Positions 54,891 to 64,000 of a stretch of DNA of 64,000 nt are shown here, one piece after another. Under the pieces are notes generated by a model that searched no databases, was not told the origin of the DNA, and worked only from the letters and a program-made list of their open reading frames with translations. The stretch is from assembly GCA_020631735.1 (NCBI GenBank), contig CM036209.1:5307451-5371450 (forward strand). The letters run 5' to 3'. Numbering within the stretch: position 1 is the stretch's first letter; every line of letters starts with the position of its first letter. Made by a program: the position numbers and the translations under genes. Source of the DNA: Saccharum officinarum (lineage: Eukaryota; Streptophyta; Magnoliopsida; Poales; Poaceae).

Positions 54891-55258
54891 CGTCCGCGGG
54901 GAACTCCCCATAACAGGTCTGGATTTTGTATCTTTTTGAAAATTTTGAAGAATTTGTGAACAATTTGACATAATATTTCTCTAATCTCTGGAATCCATAG
55001 CGATAATTTGTAAATGTTTTTTTTGAAAAATAGCATATATTTGTGTTATTCCTTAATTACATCACTCTGTTCAACAAATTACACTGAAAAAATCATTGTA
55101 AAAATAGTAATAAGGCGATGTAAATATAGTTATAAGACAACGTAAGTGCATGGGAAAAATCTAGTTGTTGGGAGGTGCTAAAACAACCGGTTGTTGCTAG
55201 ATACTCCCTCCGTCTCACAAATATTTGCACATGTATGATTCAAATTTTTTCCCACAAT
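54891..55258. other. Intergenic AT-rich DNA
   Basis: A half Stowaway-like end (TACTCCCTCCGTCTCAC) lies at about 55203, cut short by the next MITE. Confidence 0.45.
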
Positions 55259-55505
55259 GGGTGTGTTTAGTTCCCTGAAAAGGGTGAAAAAAGTATTGTA
55301 GCACGTTTTGGTTTTATTTGACAAATAGTATCCAACCGTTGACTAATTAAGTTCAAAACGTTCGTCTCGTAAAGTACAACCAAACTGTACAATTAGTTTT
55401 TGATTTCATCTACATTTAGTACTCCATGCATGTATCGCAAATTTGATGTGACGGAGAATTTTTTTTTTTTGGAATAGTACGTTTTTGGTGGAACTAAACA
55501 CAGCC
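55259..55505. mobile_element. Tourist-like MITE, GTGTTTAGTTCC family
   Basis: Inverted ends GGTGTGTTTAGTTCC / GGAACTAAACACAGCC, with aat on both sides. Same family as 8346-8573. Confidence 0.75.
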
Positions 55506-55643
55506 AATAAAAGGTCACTGTGCTAGCTGCAGATGAACGTGTGACAGACGTATAGTCGGACAGAGGCTCAGATACAGAGGCAACGTATTAAAAAAAACAG
55601 GCAACAGTCATTCCAAGGCTTTCAGTCCACTTGTTCTCACTGA

Positions 55644-55886
55644 GGCAGTGTTTAGATCCCTTCAAACTTCCAAAAATTTTACAAGATTCCCCGTCATATG
55701 GAATCTTTAGACGTATGCATGGAGTATTAAATGTAGGTAAAAATATAACTAATTACACAGTTTGTCTGTAAATGTCGAGACGAATCTTTTGAGCCTAGTT
55801 AGTCCATGATTGGATAAATTTTACCAAATAACAACGAAAATTGCTACAGGAATTTTACGCCAACTTTTACAACATCTAAACACTAC
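55644..55886. mobile_element. Tourist-like MITE, GGCAGTGTTTAGAT variant
   Basis: Inverted ends GGCAGTGTTTAGATC / CATCTAAACACTAC with tga at 55641-55643 and 55887-55889. Confidence 0.75.
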
Positions 55887-56099
55887 TGAACGATTCTCTG
55901 CGAACTGTTCATCTTCCGAACCGCATAGCTGTTGTCGCAGTCGCACCTGTATTTCGTGGGGGCAGTTTCGTCATCTTGGCTTTGTCTTGGTTTTCACGCC
56001 CAAATTTAGATGTGCAAGTATTCGTAGGATGGAGGGAGAAGATTTAAAGGAAAAGGAAACGGGGAAAGAATGAGCCACACTTTGTGAAGAGAAAGAGGA

Positions 56100-56552
56100 A
56101 CCGGCCCAGCCCAGTAACGCGCCCGGAGAAACAAGCTCAGCTCAGCCAACCCCACTCCTGCGTTCACACACACCTGCTGTTTTTCTTCTCCAGTTCACCT
56201 CGCGTGTCCGATAACTAGCAGACCGCCGCCGCCCTACGCCCAGCTGCCCAGGTCTTCGTCGGCCCCTTTCCGGCGACGAGAACCGACCACACCAGGTATG
56301 CCCACTCCTTCTCTTCCCTTTCTTCTGTGCAAAGTTGAGCACGCGAACCCTATCTTGAGCTATTTGCTGTTTGTATTTGGATCTGATGTAATCACAAGTG
56401 TATACATGTATTATGCCTACTAACTTCGATTTTTTTTTGTTTTTGCAAAAAATTACACCCATGTCCTATACTGGTTCTGCCACTGGTTTCAGCAGCAGTG
56501 TAATTGTGGCAATGGATGCTCGTACGGGATCTTGAATTCTTGATACACATCG
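56100..56552 (+). promoter_or_regulatory. FRS gene 5' UTR exon and leader intron
   Basis: A GC- and C-rich leader ends in the donor CACCAG|GTATGC at 56295. The intron 56296-56492 ends GGTTTCAG. The leader then runs to the ATG at 56553. Confidence 0.6.
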
Positions 56553-58766
56553 ATGGTAATGGTGATGGAGGGAGGAAGGACGGAAGGCGATGAGCTGATT
56601 GCCGATTATGTGGATTGCCTCATGTCTCTGGACACCAACGCCCGGCCTGGCCACAGCGACGGTCTTATCCTCGGTGCTGCAGTCGGGGAAGGAGGGTCAG
56701 TCGGGGCCGGAACCGAGCCAGATGCCAATGCCATGAGAGATTTCCCCTCAGCCGAGGAGCCCAATGAGCCCGTGCTCGGCATGACGTTCGAGTCTGACGA
56801 GGCTGCAAAGGCGTTCTACAACGAGTACGCCAGGCGGCTCGGCTTCCCCTTCCGCGTCGGCAGGTCTCGGCGGTCCAAGGGCACGGAGGAGGTTGTCGTC
56901 ATGAAGAGGTTCGTTTGCTCCAGGGAAGGGATGTACAAGAAGAAGCAGACCTCGCCGGACGAGGCGACGAGGAAGCGTGAGAGGATGTCTATGCGGGAAG
57001 GTTGCAATGCTATGATGGAGGTGGTTAGGGAGGCGGACCATTGGGTTGTCTCCAAGCTTGAGAAGGCTCACAACCATGACCTGGGAACTTGTAGTGCCAA
57101 GGTTGGGTACCTTCGTGCGAGAGGTTTGCTTGGTGGCGGCTCTGATAAGGCCACGATGGTGGGGCCTGACGAGATGGCGTTTCTCAGGCAGAATGTCCTT
57201 GGGGAAGGAGGGGACGCTCAGGGCCTGCTTGATTATCTCAAGAAGATGCAAGCCAATGACCCTGCGTTCTGCCATGCTATACAGGTTGACAAGAATGGCT
57301 GTGTGGTGAATGTTTTCTGGGCTGATGCTAGGGCCAAAGCAGCTTACCGGCATTTCGGGGATGCTATAACATTCGACACGACATACAAGAAGAATAAGTA
57401 TATGATGCCCTTTGTTACTTTCTCAGGAGTCAACCATCATCTGCAGCCTGTTATTTTTGGATGTGCGTTGCTTATGGAAGAGACGGAGTTCTCATTTGTA
57501 TGGCTATTTGAAACATGGTTAGCGGCAATGGGAGGTAAGGCGCCATGCTCGTTGGTCACTGACCAAAACAGGGCTATGAAGGCTGCAATTGGGAAGGTTT
57601 TTCCGAATTCCTGTCACCGTTTCTGTAAGTGGAATATTTTGAGTAGAACCAAGCAAAAGCTGACCCATACATACTCAGAGCATCCAACCCTAAGAGACGA
57701 GCTTGAGAGCTGTGTTCTTGAGTCTGAAACCATCTCGTCCTTCGAAACAACTTGGATGTCAATCATTGATAGATATGACTTGAGAAAGAATTCATGGCTT
57801 CAAGCAATATACAATATCCGCCAAAAGTGGGTTCCTTTGTACCTGATGGATACATTCTTTGCAGAAACATCTCCCACATGGAAATTGGAAACCATGAATG
57901 ATTTCTATAAGAAACATTTCAATTCAAAAACAACGCTTGAAGTTTTTCTTAATCAGTTTGATTCGAGCTTGGCAGGCCGATATGAGGATGAAGCAAAAGC
58001 AGATATGGATGCCAGCTTAAATAAGGCAACTACAAAAACTGCATCACTAATAGAAAAGCAGGCAGCAAGCACCTATACCAAAGCAGTCTTCAGTAAGTTT
58101 CAGGAGGAATTTACAGAGTCTCTGGGGTTTATCATTCAGAAGACTGAAGATGGCTGCATAAGTAAATACAGCATCACAAAAGATGAAGATCCATCGGACA
58201 CATTCTATGTGACTTACAATGCTTCCAATAAGATGGCAAACTGTAGTTGCAAGTATTTTGAATTCTCAGGTATATTGTGCCGTCATATTCTTGGAGTATA
58301 CATAATAGTTGATCCACGGACACTTCCACCTGAATATTTTATGAAACGTTGGACAAGGTGGGCAAGAGATGATGCTTTGTTAGAAGATAATAACAACAAT
58401 ACTCACGATGAGGATGCTTCTCAGTCCACCACAAGCCGCTACAATGCCCTATGTGCGGATGCCATCAGATGTGCTGAGAAAGGAGCTGGATCGGAGGCAG
58501 TATATAAAGCAGCAAAAGATATCTTACAGAAGGCATATGAAGAGATTATTGCTTATGAAAGAAATCCTGGCCGAGGATCTCAAAGGGATGCTATAAACAT
58601 CAACGAGGATGTCACGATAGATGATGCGATGAATGATCAATCTATGCCAGATTCTGGACGAAAGGTACGCCTAATGTTAAACTGTAAATTCTTCAGGACT
58701 CAGGAGAATCGTATTCTTAGCATTATTCTGTGCTATGAGTGCAAGGACAGTAGATGGTACTTATGA
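56553..58766 (+). CDS. FAR1-related sequence (FRS) transcription factor
   Basis: The open frame has 737 codons. Order: acidic N-terminus, FAR1 DNA-binding region (about 75-175; MTFESDEAAKAFYNEYARR, CNAMMEV), MULE transposase-derived domain (about 270-370; TFDTTYKKNKY with D275, VTDQNRAM with D337), and SWIM zinc finger (C564, C566, C576, H578). FRS proteins are domesticated Mutator-like transposases that regulate light and other responses; the closest type appears FRS5-like, but I do not assign a number. A good donor, AAG|GTACGC, at 58664 suggests the coding exon may end there and splice to an acceptor at 59266, where a 15-codon tail ends at 59311 (718 residues). The ATG at 56553 begins MVMVMEGG; 56561 or 56565-type internal Mets are alternatives. 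Confidence 0.9.
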   Translation: MVMVMEGGRTEGDELIADYVDCLMSLDTNARPGHSDGLILGAAVGEGGSVGAGTEPDANAMRDFPSAEEPNEPVLGMTFESDEAAKAFYNEYARRLGFPFRVGRSRRSKGTEEVVVMKRFVCSREGMYKKKQTSPDEATRKRERMSMREGCNAMMEVVREADHWVVSKLEKAHNHDLGTCSAKVGYLRARGLLGGGSDKATMVGPDEMAFLRQNVLGEGGDAQGLLDYLKKMQANDPAFCHAIQVDKNGCVVNVFWADARAKAAYRHFGDAITFDTTYKKNKYMMPFVTFSGVNHHLQPVIFGCALLMEETEFSFVWLFETWLAAMGGKAPCSLVTDQNRAMKAAIGKVFPNSCHRFCKWNILSRTKQKLTHTYSEHPTLRDELESCVLESETISSFETTWMSIIDRYDLRKNSWLQAIYNIRQKWVPLYLMDTFFAETSPTWKLETMNDFYKKHFNSKTTLEVFLNQFDSSLAGRYEDEAKADMDASLNKATTKTASLIEKQAASTYTKAVFSKFQEEFTESLGFIIQKTEDGCISKYSITKDEDPSDTFYVTYNASNKMANCSCKYFEFSGILCRHILGVYIIVDPRTLPPEYFMKRWTRWARDDALLEDNNNNTHDEDASQSTTSRYNALCADAIRCAEKGAGSEAVYKAAKDILQKAYEEIIAYERNPGRGSQRDAININEDVTIDDAMNDQSMPDSGRKVRLMLNCKFFRTQENRILSIILCYECKDSRWYL

Positions 58767-60903
58767 GTTATGACTTATTGACAGAAGGTGTATTGTGTAT
58801 TTAACCTGTTGAGATGAGCAGAGTGTGTCTCATTAAAACTTACCATATATTTTCCTATTTTTTACTCCTAGTGCTAACTAAATAGAATAATAGAGCATCT
58901 ATTCTGATCTGCATATAGTCATATATAATTTTTTTTTATCAAAAGCTACACAGAAAGAATGAGATATTTGGTTTCCCTTTCAGGTGAGTAATCTACTAGG
59001 CCAGTTTCTTGACTCCACTTGGTCTCCGGTCTAGTCATGTTTTTGTCATCTCTTTGGAGATGGAAATGTGATTTAGCAGCATTATCAGCTGTCATGATTG
59101 GCATGCAATATCTATTTTGGATTGGGTAGCAGAGAACAGACCAACTACATTTGGACATTTCAACATGAAATGATTTCCATGAGAAGGTAAATGTTAATTA
59201 TTACAGTATTAGCAGTATCCAACATTACTGTACCACGTTAAGCAATGATAATATTCTAATTTTCAGACTGTCCTCCACCTGTCTTTAGGAGACAAGGACA
59301 ATTTAGTTTGAAGATGCCAGATCATTTCTGTGATGAAGTCTTTGTCACTTCAGTAGACGGCCTGTATGGTTCTGCCTGTAGCCCTCTATGGCTGAAGCTA
59401 CTAAAGGTGAGCATGTGAATGTCAAATTATTTGCACCTTAGGTTCTAGATTTTTATTTCATTTAGTAAAAAGTACATCCATGGTGGTCCCTCAACTCTTC
59501 ATGGTTTAGTTTCCGTCTGAGCATACTTAATGTGCAACTTGTTGATCACATATCCCCCAAATGTCAAAATCAATGTAGAATTACATAACAAGGTATATGT
59601 GGCTGGTTTTGGGTAATCAGTCTGCCACATCATTAAGCATAACATTAAGTTGAAATCACATGCAGTACACTTTCTAAATTCTAAGTACACAAGAAAAAGG
59701 TTAATAATGATGTATCAGACTGTCTATTTGTCGAACATATGAAAGTACAACAAGCCTTTGTGCTTGAATATATGGAGAACAAAAAGAAGCTGTAACTAAG
59801 CAGCATCCATGTAGAATAAGTATTTAGTGGTCCATTCAAGACTTTAAACACTTGTACGGTTGTACCACTCGGCACTCGCTCGGTCAGTCTTAATGAATGC
59901 TTGTTACCTTTCTACTCTAATCCTGTTGCCAAACCTTTTTAAACCAAGTAAGAGTTGCTGGATATTTATTTTTCTGGTGAATGGTTTCTAAAAATTTGCA
60001 TCAGTTTTTCTGGGTCTATGTTGGAGCCTGAATGCCTGTTCCATTAAATTAAAGTCAATTAAGTATCTTGTATATATGTTTTACAGGATAAACTCTGACA
60101 TGGCAACAATGTGGTGTCAGAACATCGCAACTCGCAAGCAACTGGGGTTTGATAAAGTTGATAGCATAAAAGCATCCGAATCCCAAACTTACTTCCCGCA
60201 GACCTCCACTCGATGAAGAATTGCTGGGTCTGATGAGTTCAGTGCAACTTGAATGAACTCCAGGACCTATAGAAACTGAGTTTTGATGTAGGTTTCTGTG
60301 CAACTTGAATTGACAGGTCCAGCCGTCCAGGACCTTAGATGGCATGGCTATGGAAACCGAGTTTTAGTGGAGGCCAGCAGCTGACAGCTATGGTGATAGC
60401 AGCCCATACCATTGCAGCAGCAAGTAAAACCCAGGCAAAATGCTTGTGTGGATGTTACTGGCGAAATGAGATTGTGGAGATTCCTTTGCAGTCTTTGAGA
60501 ACGGCATGGTGACATCTGGTGGTGTTTGTAAGCAAACAAGAAACTGTAGAAATATTCCCCGACAGTTGCCGATGAGAAAAAAATGACATCACATAGTTTA
60601 TCCACTGCGTTTGCGTGGAAGAAGTCGGCTGAAAAGATCACAAATACATGCATTCCAATTTCCTTATCTGTGTGCGTGGCGTGACAACAACGTATAACAG
60701 AGCTTATAGAAAGTAAAAATCCCATCTTTTCTTCATCTGGAACGCTGGAACACCAAATACTGAATTCTGTACATTTGTCTAAGATTCGGCTCTCCGTATA
60801 TTGTTGTCCTCAAATTGGGATACCGTCTACGACTTGTGATGCTCTTCCACTTCGGTCTCCTCGGGACAGTGAGACATTCTTTTGGGCTTTGTCATCGTCA
60901 TCA
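58767..60903. other. FRS 3' region and intergenic DNA
   Basis: A possible last exon begins at 59267 after TTTTCAG. A possible further donor (AAAG|GTGAGC) lies at 59407, so the 3' UTR may be spliced. From about 59450 to 60900 no coding domain is seen. Short minus-strand frames look accidental. Confidence 0.4.
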
Positions 60904-61274
60904 CAAATGGGCTGTTTGGTTTGGTGCCGGTAAAGGCCTGACCAAATTTTGAGGTGTCTATAAAATTTGGCCAATATTTAGTTCTCTACAAGTTTTGGCT
61001 CGTTCTAAAAATTTTGGCCCTGGCCTGGCTTTGGTGGCAAATCATGATTGAACGTTTTGGTGGCCTGGCTTTGGTTTGGCTGGCCAAATAAGAGGGGTGA
61101 CGTGGCAGCTTGCTAGTGGCTGCACATATATACTTCCTCCGTCATCTTATATATTCTATTTATTGACCCGAAGATCCATGTTAGATGTATGTAGATTAAA
61201 TTAAAAAAAATAGTGACACGTGGATCCATGTCATTCATTATTTTTGGCAAAGTTTGGGAGTAACCCAAACACCG
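60904..61274. mobile_element. Harbinger-like MITE, poorly preserved
   Basis: The left end GGGCTGTTTGGTTTGGTG is loosely inverted to the right end ...AACCCAAACACCG. The interior has TTGGCC/GGCCAAA words and a half Stowaway-like TACTTCCTCCG end near 61131. Confidence 0.35.
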
Positions 61275-61500
61275 TTTATTAATGCCCTAGATTCTGTCAT
61301 TACCCAAGATTGGTTCGGCTATGATTCAACCATCTTCTCTTTTGCCACATTTTGGCATTTCTTGGTATGTTTGGATTGCAATCTATGGTTGCCACAATTA
61401 ACCTTAGGTAGACACAATTGTTTTAGCCATTGTTTGTTGCTGCCACAACTTAGGCCAGCAAATCCCTCATCTCTCCCATAAACGAAGAACTTCCATTGAA

Positions 61501-61625
61501 ACCCCTCAATGTTCAGGTCGGTTCAGTACTGCCTTCCTATATTTCTTCCTTTCCTACGAGACCATGCACGCTAATAGTTAATTTGCCACAGCTTACCCCT
61601 CAATGTTCAGGTCGGTTCAGTACTG
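61501..61625. repeat. Direct duplication of 31 bp
   Basis: A 31-bp word beginning acccctcaatgttcaggtcg occurs without mismatch at 61501-61531 and 61595-61625 (period 94). It lies just upstream of the FAR1-type pseudogene. Confidence 0.85.
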
Positions 61626-61761
61626 AGTAAGCCAAGCATTACTCAGAGTTCTATTTTATTTGTGCAACCTATTTGTCAACGATCAGCTGTCTGCAACCCT
61701 GTGTGTCCACCTTTTTTATTTCATAATTTCTGCCCCTTGTTTCTGTAAGCTTGTAGCTACA

Positions 61762-64000
61762 ATGATCTTTGAGGCTGAAGTGAGCATGACAAGGCAATTG
61801 GATTTTAATGGTGTACACTCTGATGTTGAGTCAATTGCTCCTATTATTCCAGGTCGTGAATGTACCACACCACAGAAGTCCTTCAGCATCCCGTTCTATG
61901 TGAGTGTCATGCAACTATGTGCTTTCAATACCTTTTTTAGAAGAGGCATGTTAATTGACATCTACCATGTATGTTGTAGGGTTCATCTTATACTCCAGAT
62001 TGTGATGACACCTTGAAACCAAACATTGGGATGACTTTCACAGATGTTGAATCAGCCAAGGAGTTCTATAAGCGCTATGCTCATCATGTGGGTTTTTCAG
62101 TTCGTGTTGGGCAGCACAAGGTTGTTGATGGAGTGGTCTTATACAAGCATTTCTTTTGTGCAAAAGAAGGTTTTCGTGATGACAAGAATCTGCAATCCAG
62201 TAGCAAGCGAAAAGAGGTATGAGAAAAGAATCACTAGGTGTGGGTGTGAGGCTATGCTTGTTATCAAGCGGACTGATTACTGTAAGTACACTGTGATAAG
62301 ATTTGAGGAAGACCACACACATGCACTTGTGACCCCTAGCAAGCAGCAATTCATAAGGTCCAATAGAAAGGTTACGTTGCATACAAAACACACATTGTTC
62401 ACATGCCATAAAGCAAGCATTGGCACATCACAAGCATATAGGTACCTTCGTGTTGGTGCAGGGGGTTTTGAGAATGTCGGGTTCTTAAAAAGGGACTTGC
62501 AGAATTACCACAGTGCTCTGAGGGTACTAATAAAGTCTTCTGATGCTCAAGTGTTTGTTGATCAGTAGAGTAGAAAGAGCCTCGCAAACCCAGGTTTCTA
62601 TTTTGACTATGTTGTGGATGATGAAAGTAGGTTGGTCCATGTGTTTTGGGCTGATGCAACATGTAGGAAAAATTATGCTCATTTTGGTGACCTTGTCTCT
62701 TTTAACTACATATAGCACTAATGAGTATGGTATGATTTTTACACCCTTCACAATATGGCATGATTTTTACACCCTTCACTGGTGTGAATCACCACAAGAA
62801 TAGTGTATGTTTGGTGCTGCAATGTTATCAAATGAAAAGACTGAGTCATATGTGTGGCTATTTCATACATTTCTAAAAGTTGTGGGAGGTGTTGCACCTA
62901 AACTAATTATTACGGATGAGGCTACAAGCATGAAGATTGCAATTCAAGATGTTTTTACCACAACTGTTCACAGGTTATGTATGTGGCATATTTTGATGAA
63001 GGTTCTTGACAAGGTTGGGCTAGCGTTGAAAGAAGATGAAGAATTCCACAAACGTTTGAGCCATTGTGTTTGGTCCTCTGAAACACCAACAGAATTAGAG
63101 GAAGAATGGGCAAGTATTATGTACAAATATAGGTTACAAGGAAATGAATGGTTCACAACAAAATTTGAGCAACGAAAATCGTGGGTGCCAGCTTATTTCA
63201 GTGACATACCTTTATCAGGTTTGTTGAGGACCACCTCAAGGTCAGAGAGTGCAAATTCTTTCTTCTCTCGCTTAATTGGGTGGAAACTTTCTTTGGTTGA
63301 GTTTTGGCTGAGGTTTGATGGAGCATTGGAAGAACAACGGTACAAGGAGCTAGAAATGGATAAGGTTACCCTTCACATAACCCGCAATCTGAAAACAACA
63401 TGGGGGATAGAGAAGCATGGCAGTGAGGTTTTCACCCATGAAGTTTTCAGTGATTTCCATAAAGAGGTCATAGCTGCTAGGGACCATTGCCTAATTGACT
63501 CGGTGCAACAAGAGGGTGATGTCAAAATCACCGATATCATTGAAGGTTCTTGAAGACCAAGAGTTGTACAATATAATAGATCAACAATGGTTGCAACATG
63601 CACCTGTATGTTGTTTGAAACTCATGGCATACCATGTCGCCATATCATTCCAGTTCTAAGAAGTGCGAGGATAAATGAGCTACCAAGCTATTATTTATTA
63701 GAAAGGTTTACACAAGGTTGCAAGAAAACTCCAGTGTTTGATGTGATGGTACCTTGTTGGAGGAAAACAGTAGCAACAGGAATGACCCTAAGACGCAGAA
63801 ATTGCTCTCGGAGTGTTGCAACCAGATGGAAAAACTTGTCACGCAAGCTAAGCAATCACCTACTGCTATGTGTTTGTTAAGAAATGAACTAACTGCAGTT
63901 GGTCAGAAACTCAGTGTGATGGTTCCAGAAAACAATGTGAGCCAGGTTGAGGAATTTGAGCCATACCTTGGATGTTGCATTCCAAATCAAATTGACATAC
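61762..64000 (+). pseudogene. FAR1/MULE-transposase-like pseudogene, runs off the window
   Basis: Exon 1 61762-61899 (donor TAT|GTGAGT), acceptor at 61979, then coding pieces in different frames. FAR1 domain: MTFTDVESAKEFYKRYAHH... CGCEAML. Middle: FYFDYVVDDESRLVHVFWAD. MULE domain: SYVWLFHTFLKVVGGVAPK with ITDEATSM. SWIM: CTCMLFETHGIPCRH at about 63598-63640. Breaks: a 1-nt frameshift at about 62215, a frameshift and stop at about 62566, damage to the FDTTY-equivalent site near 62700 with a ~28-bp tandem duplication at 62726-62779, and a stop at 63551. It is also incomplete at the right edge. It may be a decayed FRS gene or a decayed FAR1-type MULE transposase. Confidence 0.85.

Overview
This window is nuclear DNA of a grass, probably a panicoid cereal (sorghum, sugarcane or maize type); the species cannot be fixed from the sequence alone. 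The evidence is intron-rich eukaryotic genes with plant-specific families (DUF4220/DUF594, CIPK kinase, FAR1-related), GC-rich gene 5' ends, and a dense load of grass-type elements: Tourist, Stowaway and hAT miniature elements, a CACTA element, L1-type LINEs, SINEs, and copia and other LTR elements.

Four loci look functional. (1) 78-2465 (-): a single-exon DUF4220/DUF594 membrane protein. (2) 15057-20028 (+): a 13-exon GRWD1-type glutamate-rich WD40 protein of 478 residues, whose splice phases all close. (3) 25901-29334 (-): a 14-coding-exon CIPK (SnRK3) kinase of 440 residues, with a further 5' UTR exon near 30757-31000. (4) 56553-58766 (+): a FAR1-related (FRS) transcription factor, followed by a broken FAR1-type relative from 61762 to the window edge. 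GRWD1 and CIPK are convergent, and a young copia element sits between their 3' ends.

The rest is mostly transposable elements, many nested, and many can be bounded by their own target-site duplications. 2.4-14.7 kb: a duplicated DUF4220 promoter, LINE tails, a SINE, a CACTA element, hAT inside Harbinger, several MITEs, and a solo LTR inside a LINE. 18.2-19.4 kb: a gene-fragment-carrying DNA transposon and a SINE, both in GRWD1 intron 10. 20.9-25.8 kb: a copia element with identical 113-bp LTRs but no recognisable gag core. 31.5-35.5 kb: a tandem duplication whose two copies carry different insertions. 35.6-37.5 kb: hAT-type elements, one with a GC-rich interior. 38.0-45.1 kb: a LINE split by an older copia element (LTRs about 3.6% apart). 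45-56 kb: intergenic DNA with LINE tails, MITEs, a Mutator-like repeat block and an LTR fragment.

I see no operon-like or novel multi-gene system. The most interesting material is how elements have copied, nested in and decorated the genes: an intronic captured gene fragment, a recently inserted but gag-deficient copia, a SINE and a LINE with the same 3' tail, a GC-AG intron, and an intact/decayed FAR1 pair. All similarity calls are from reading the sequence; no database search was run.
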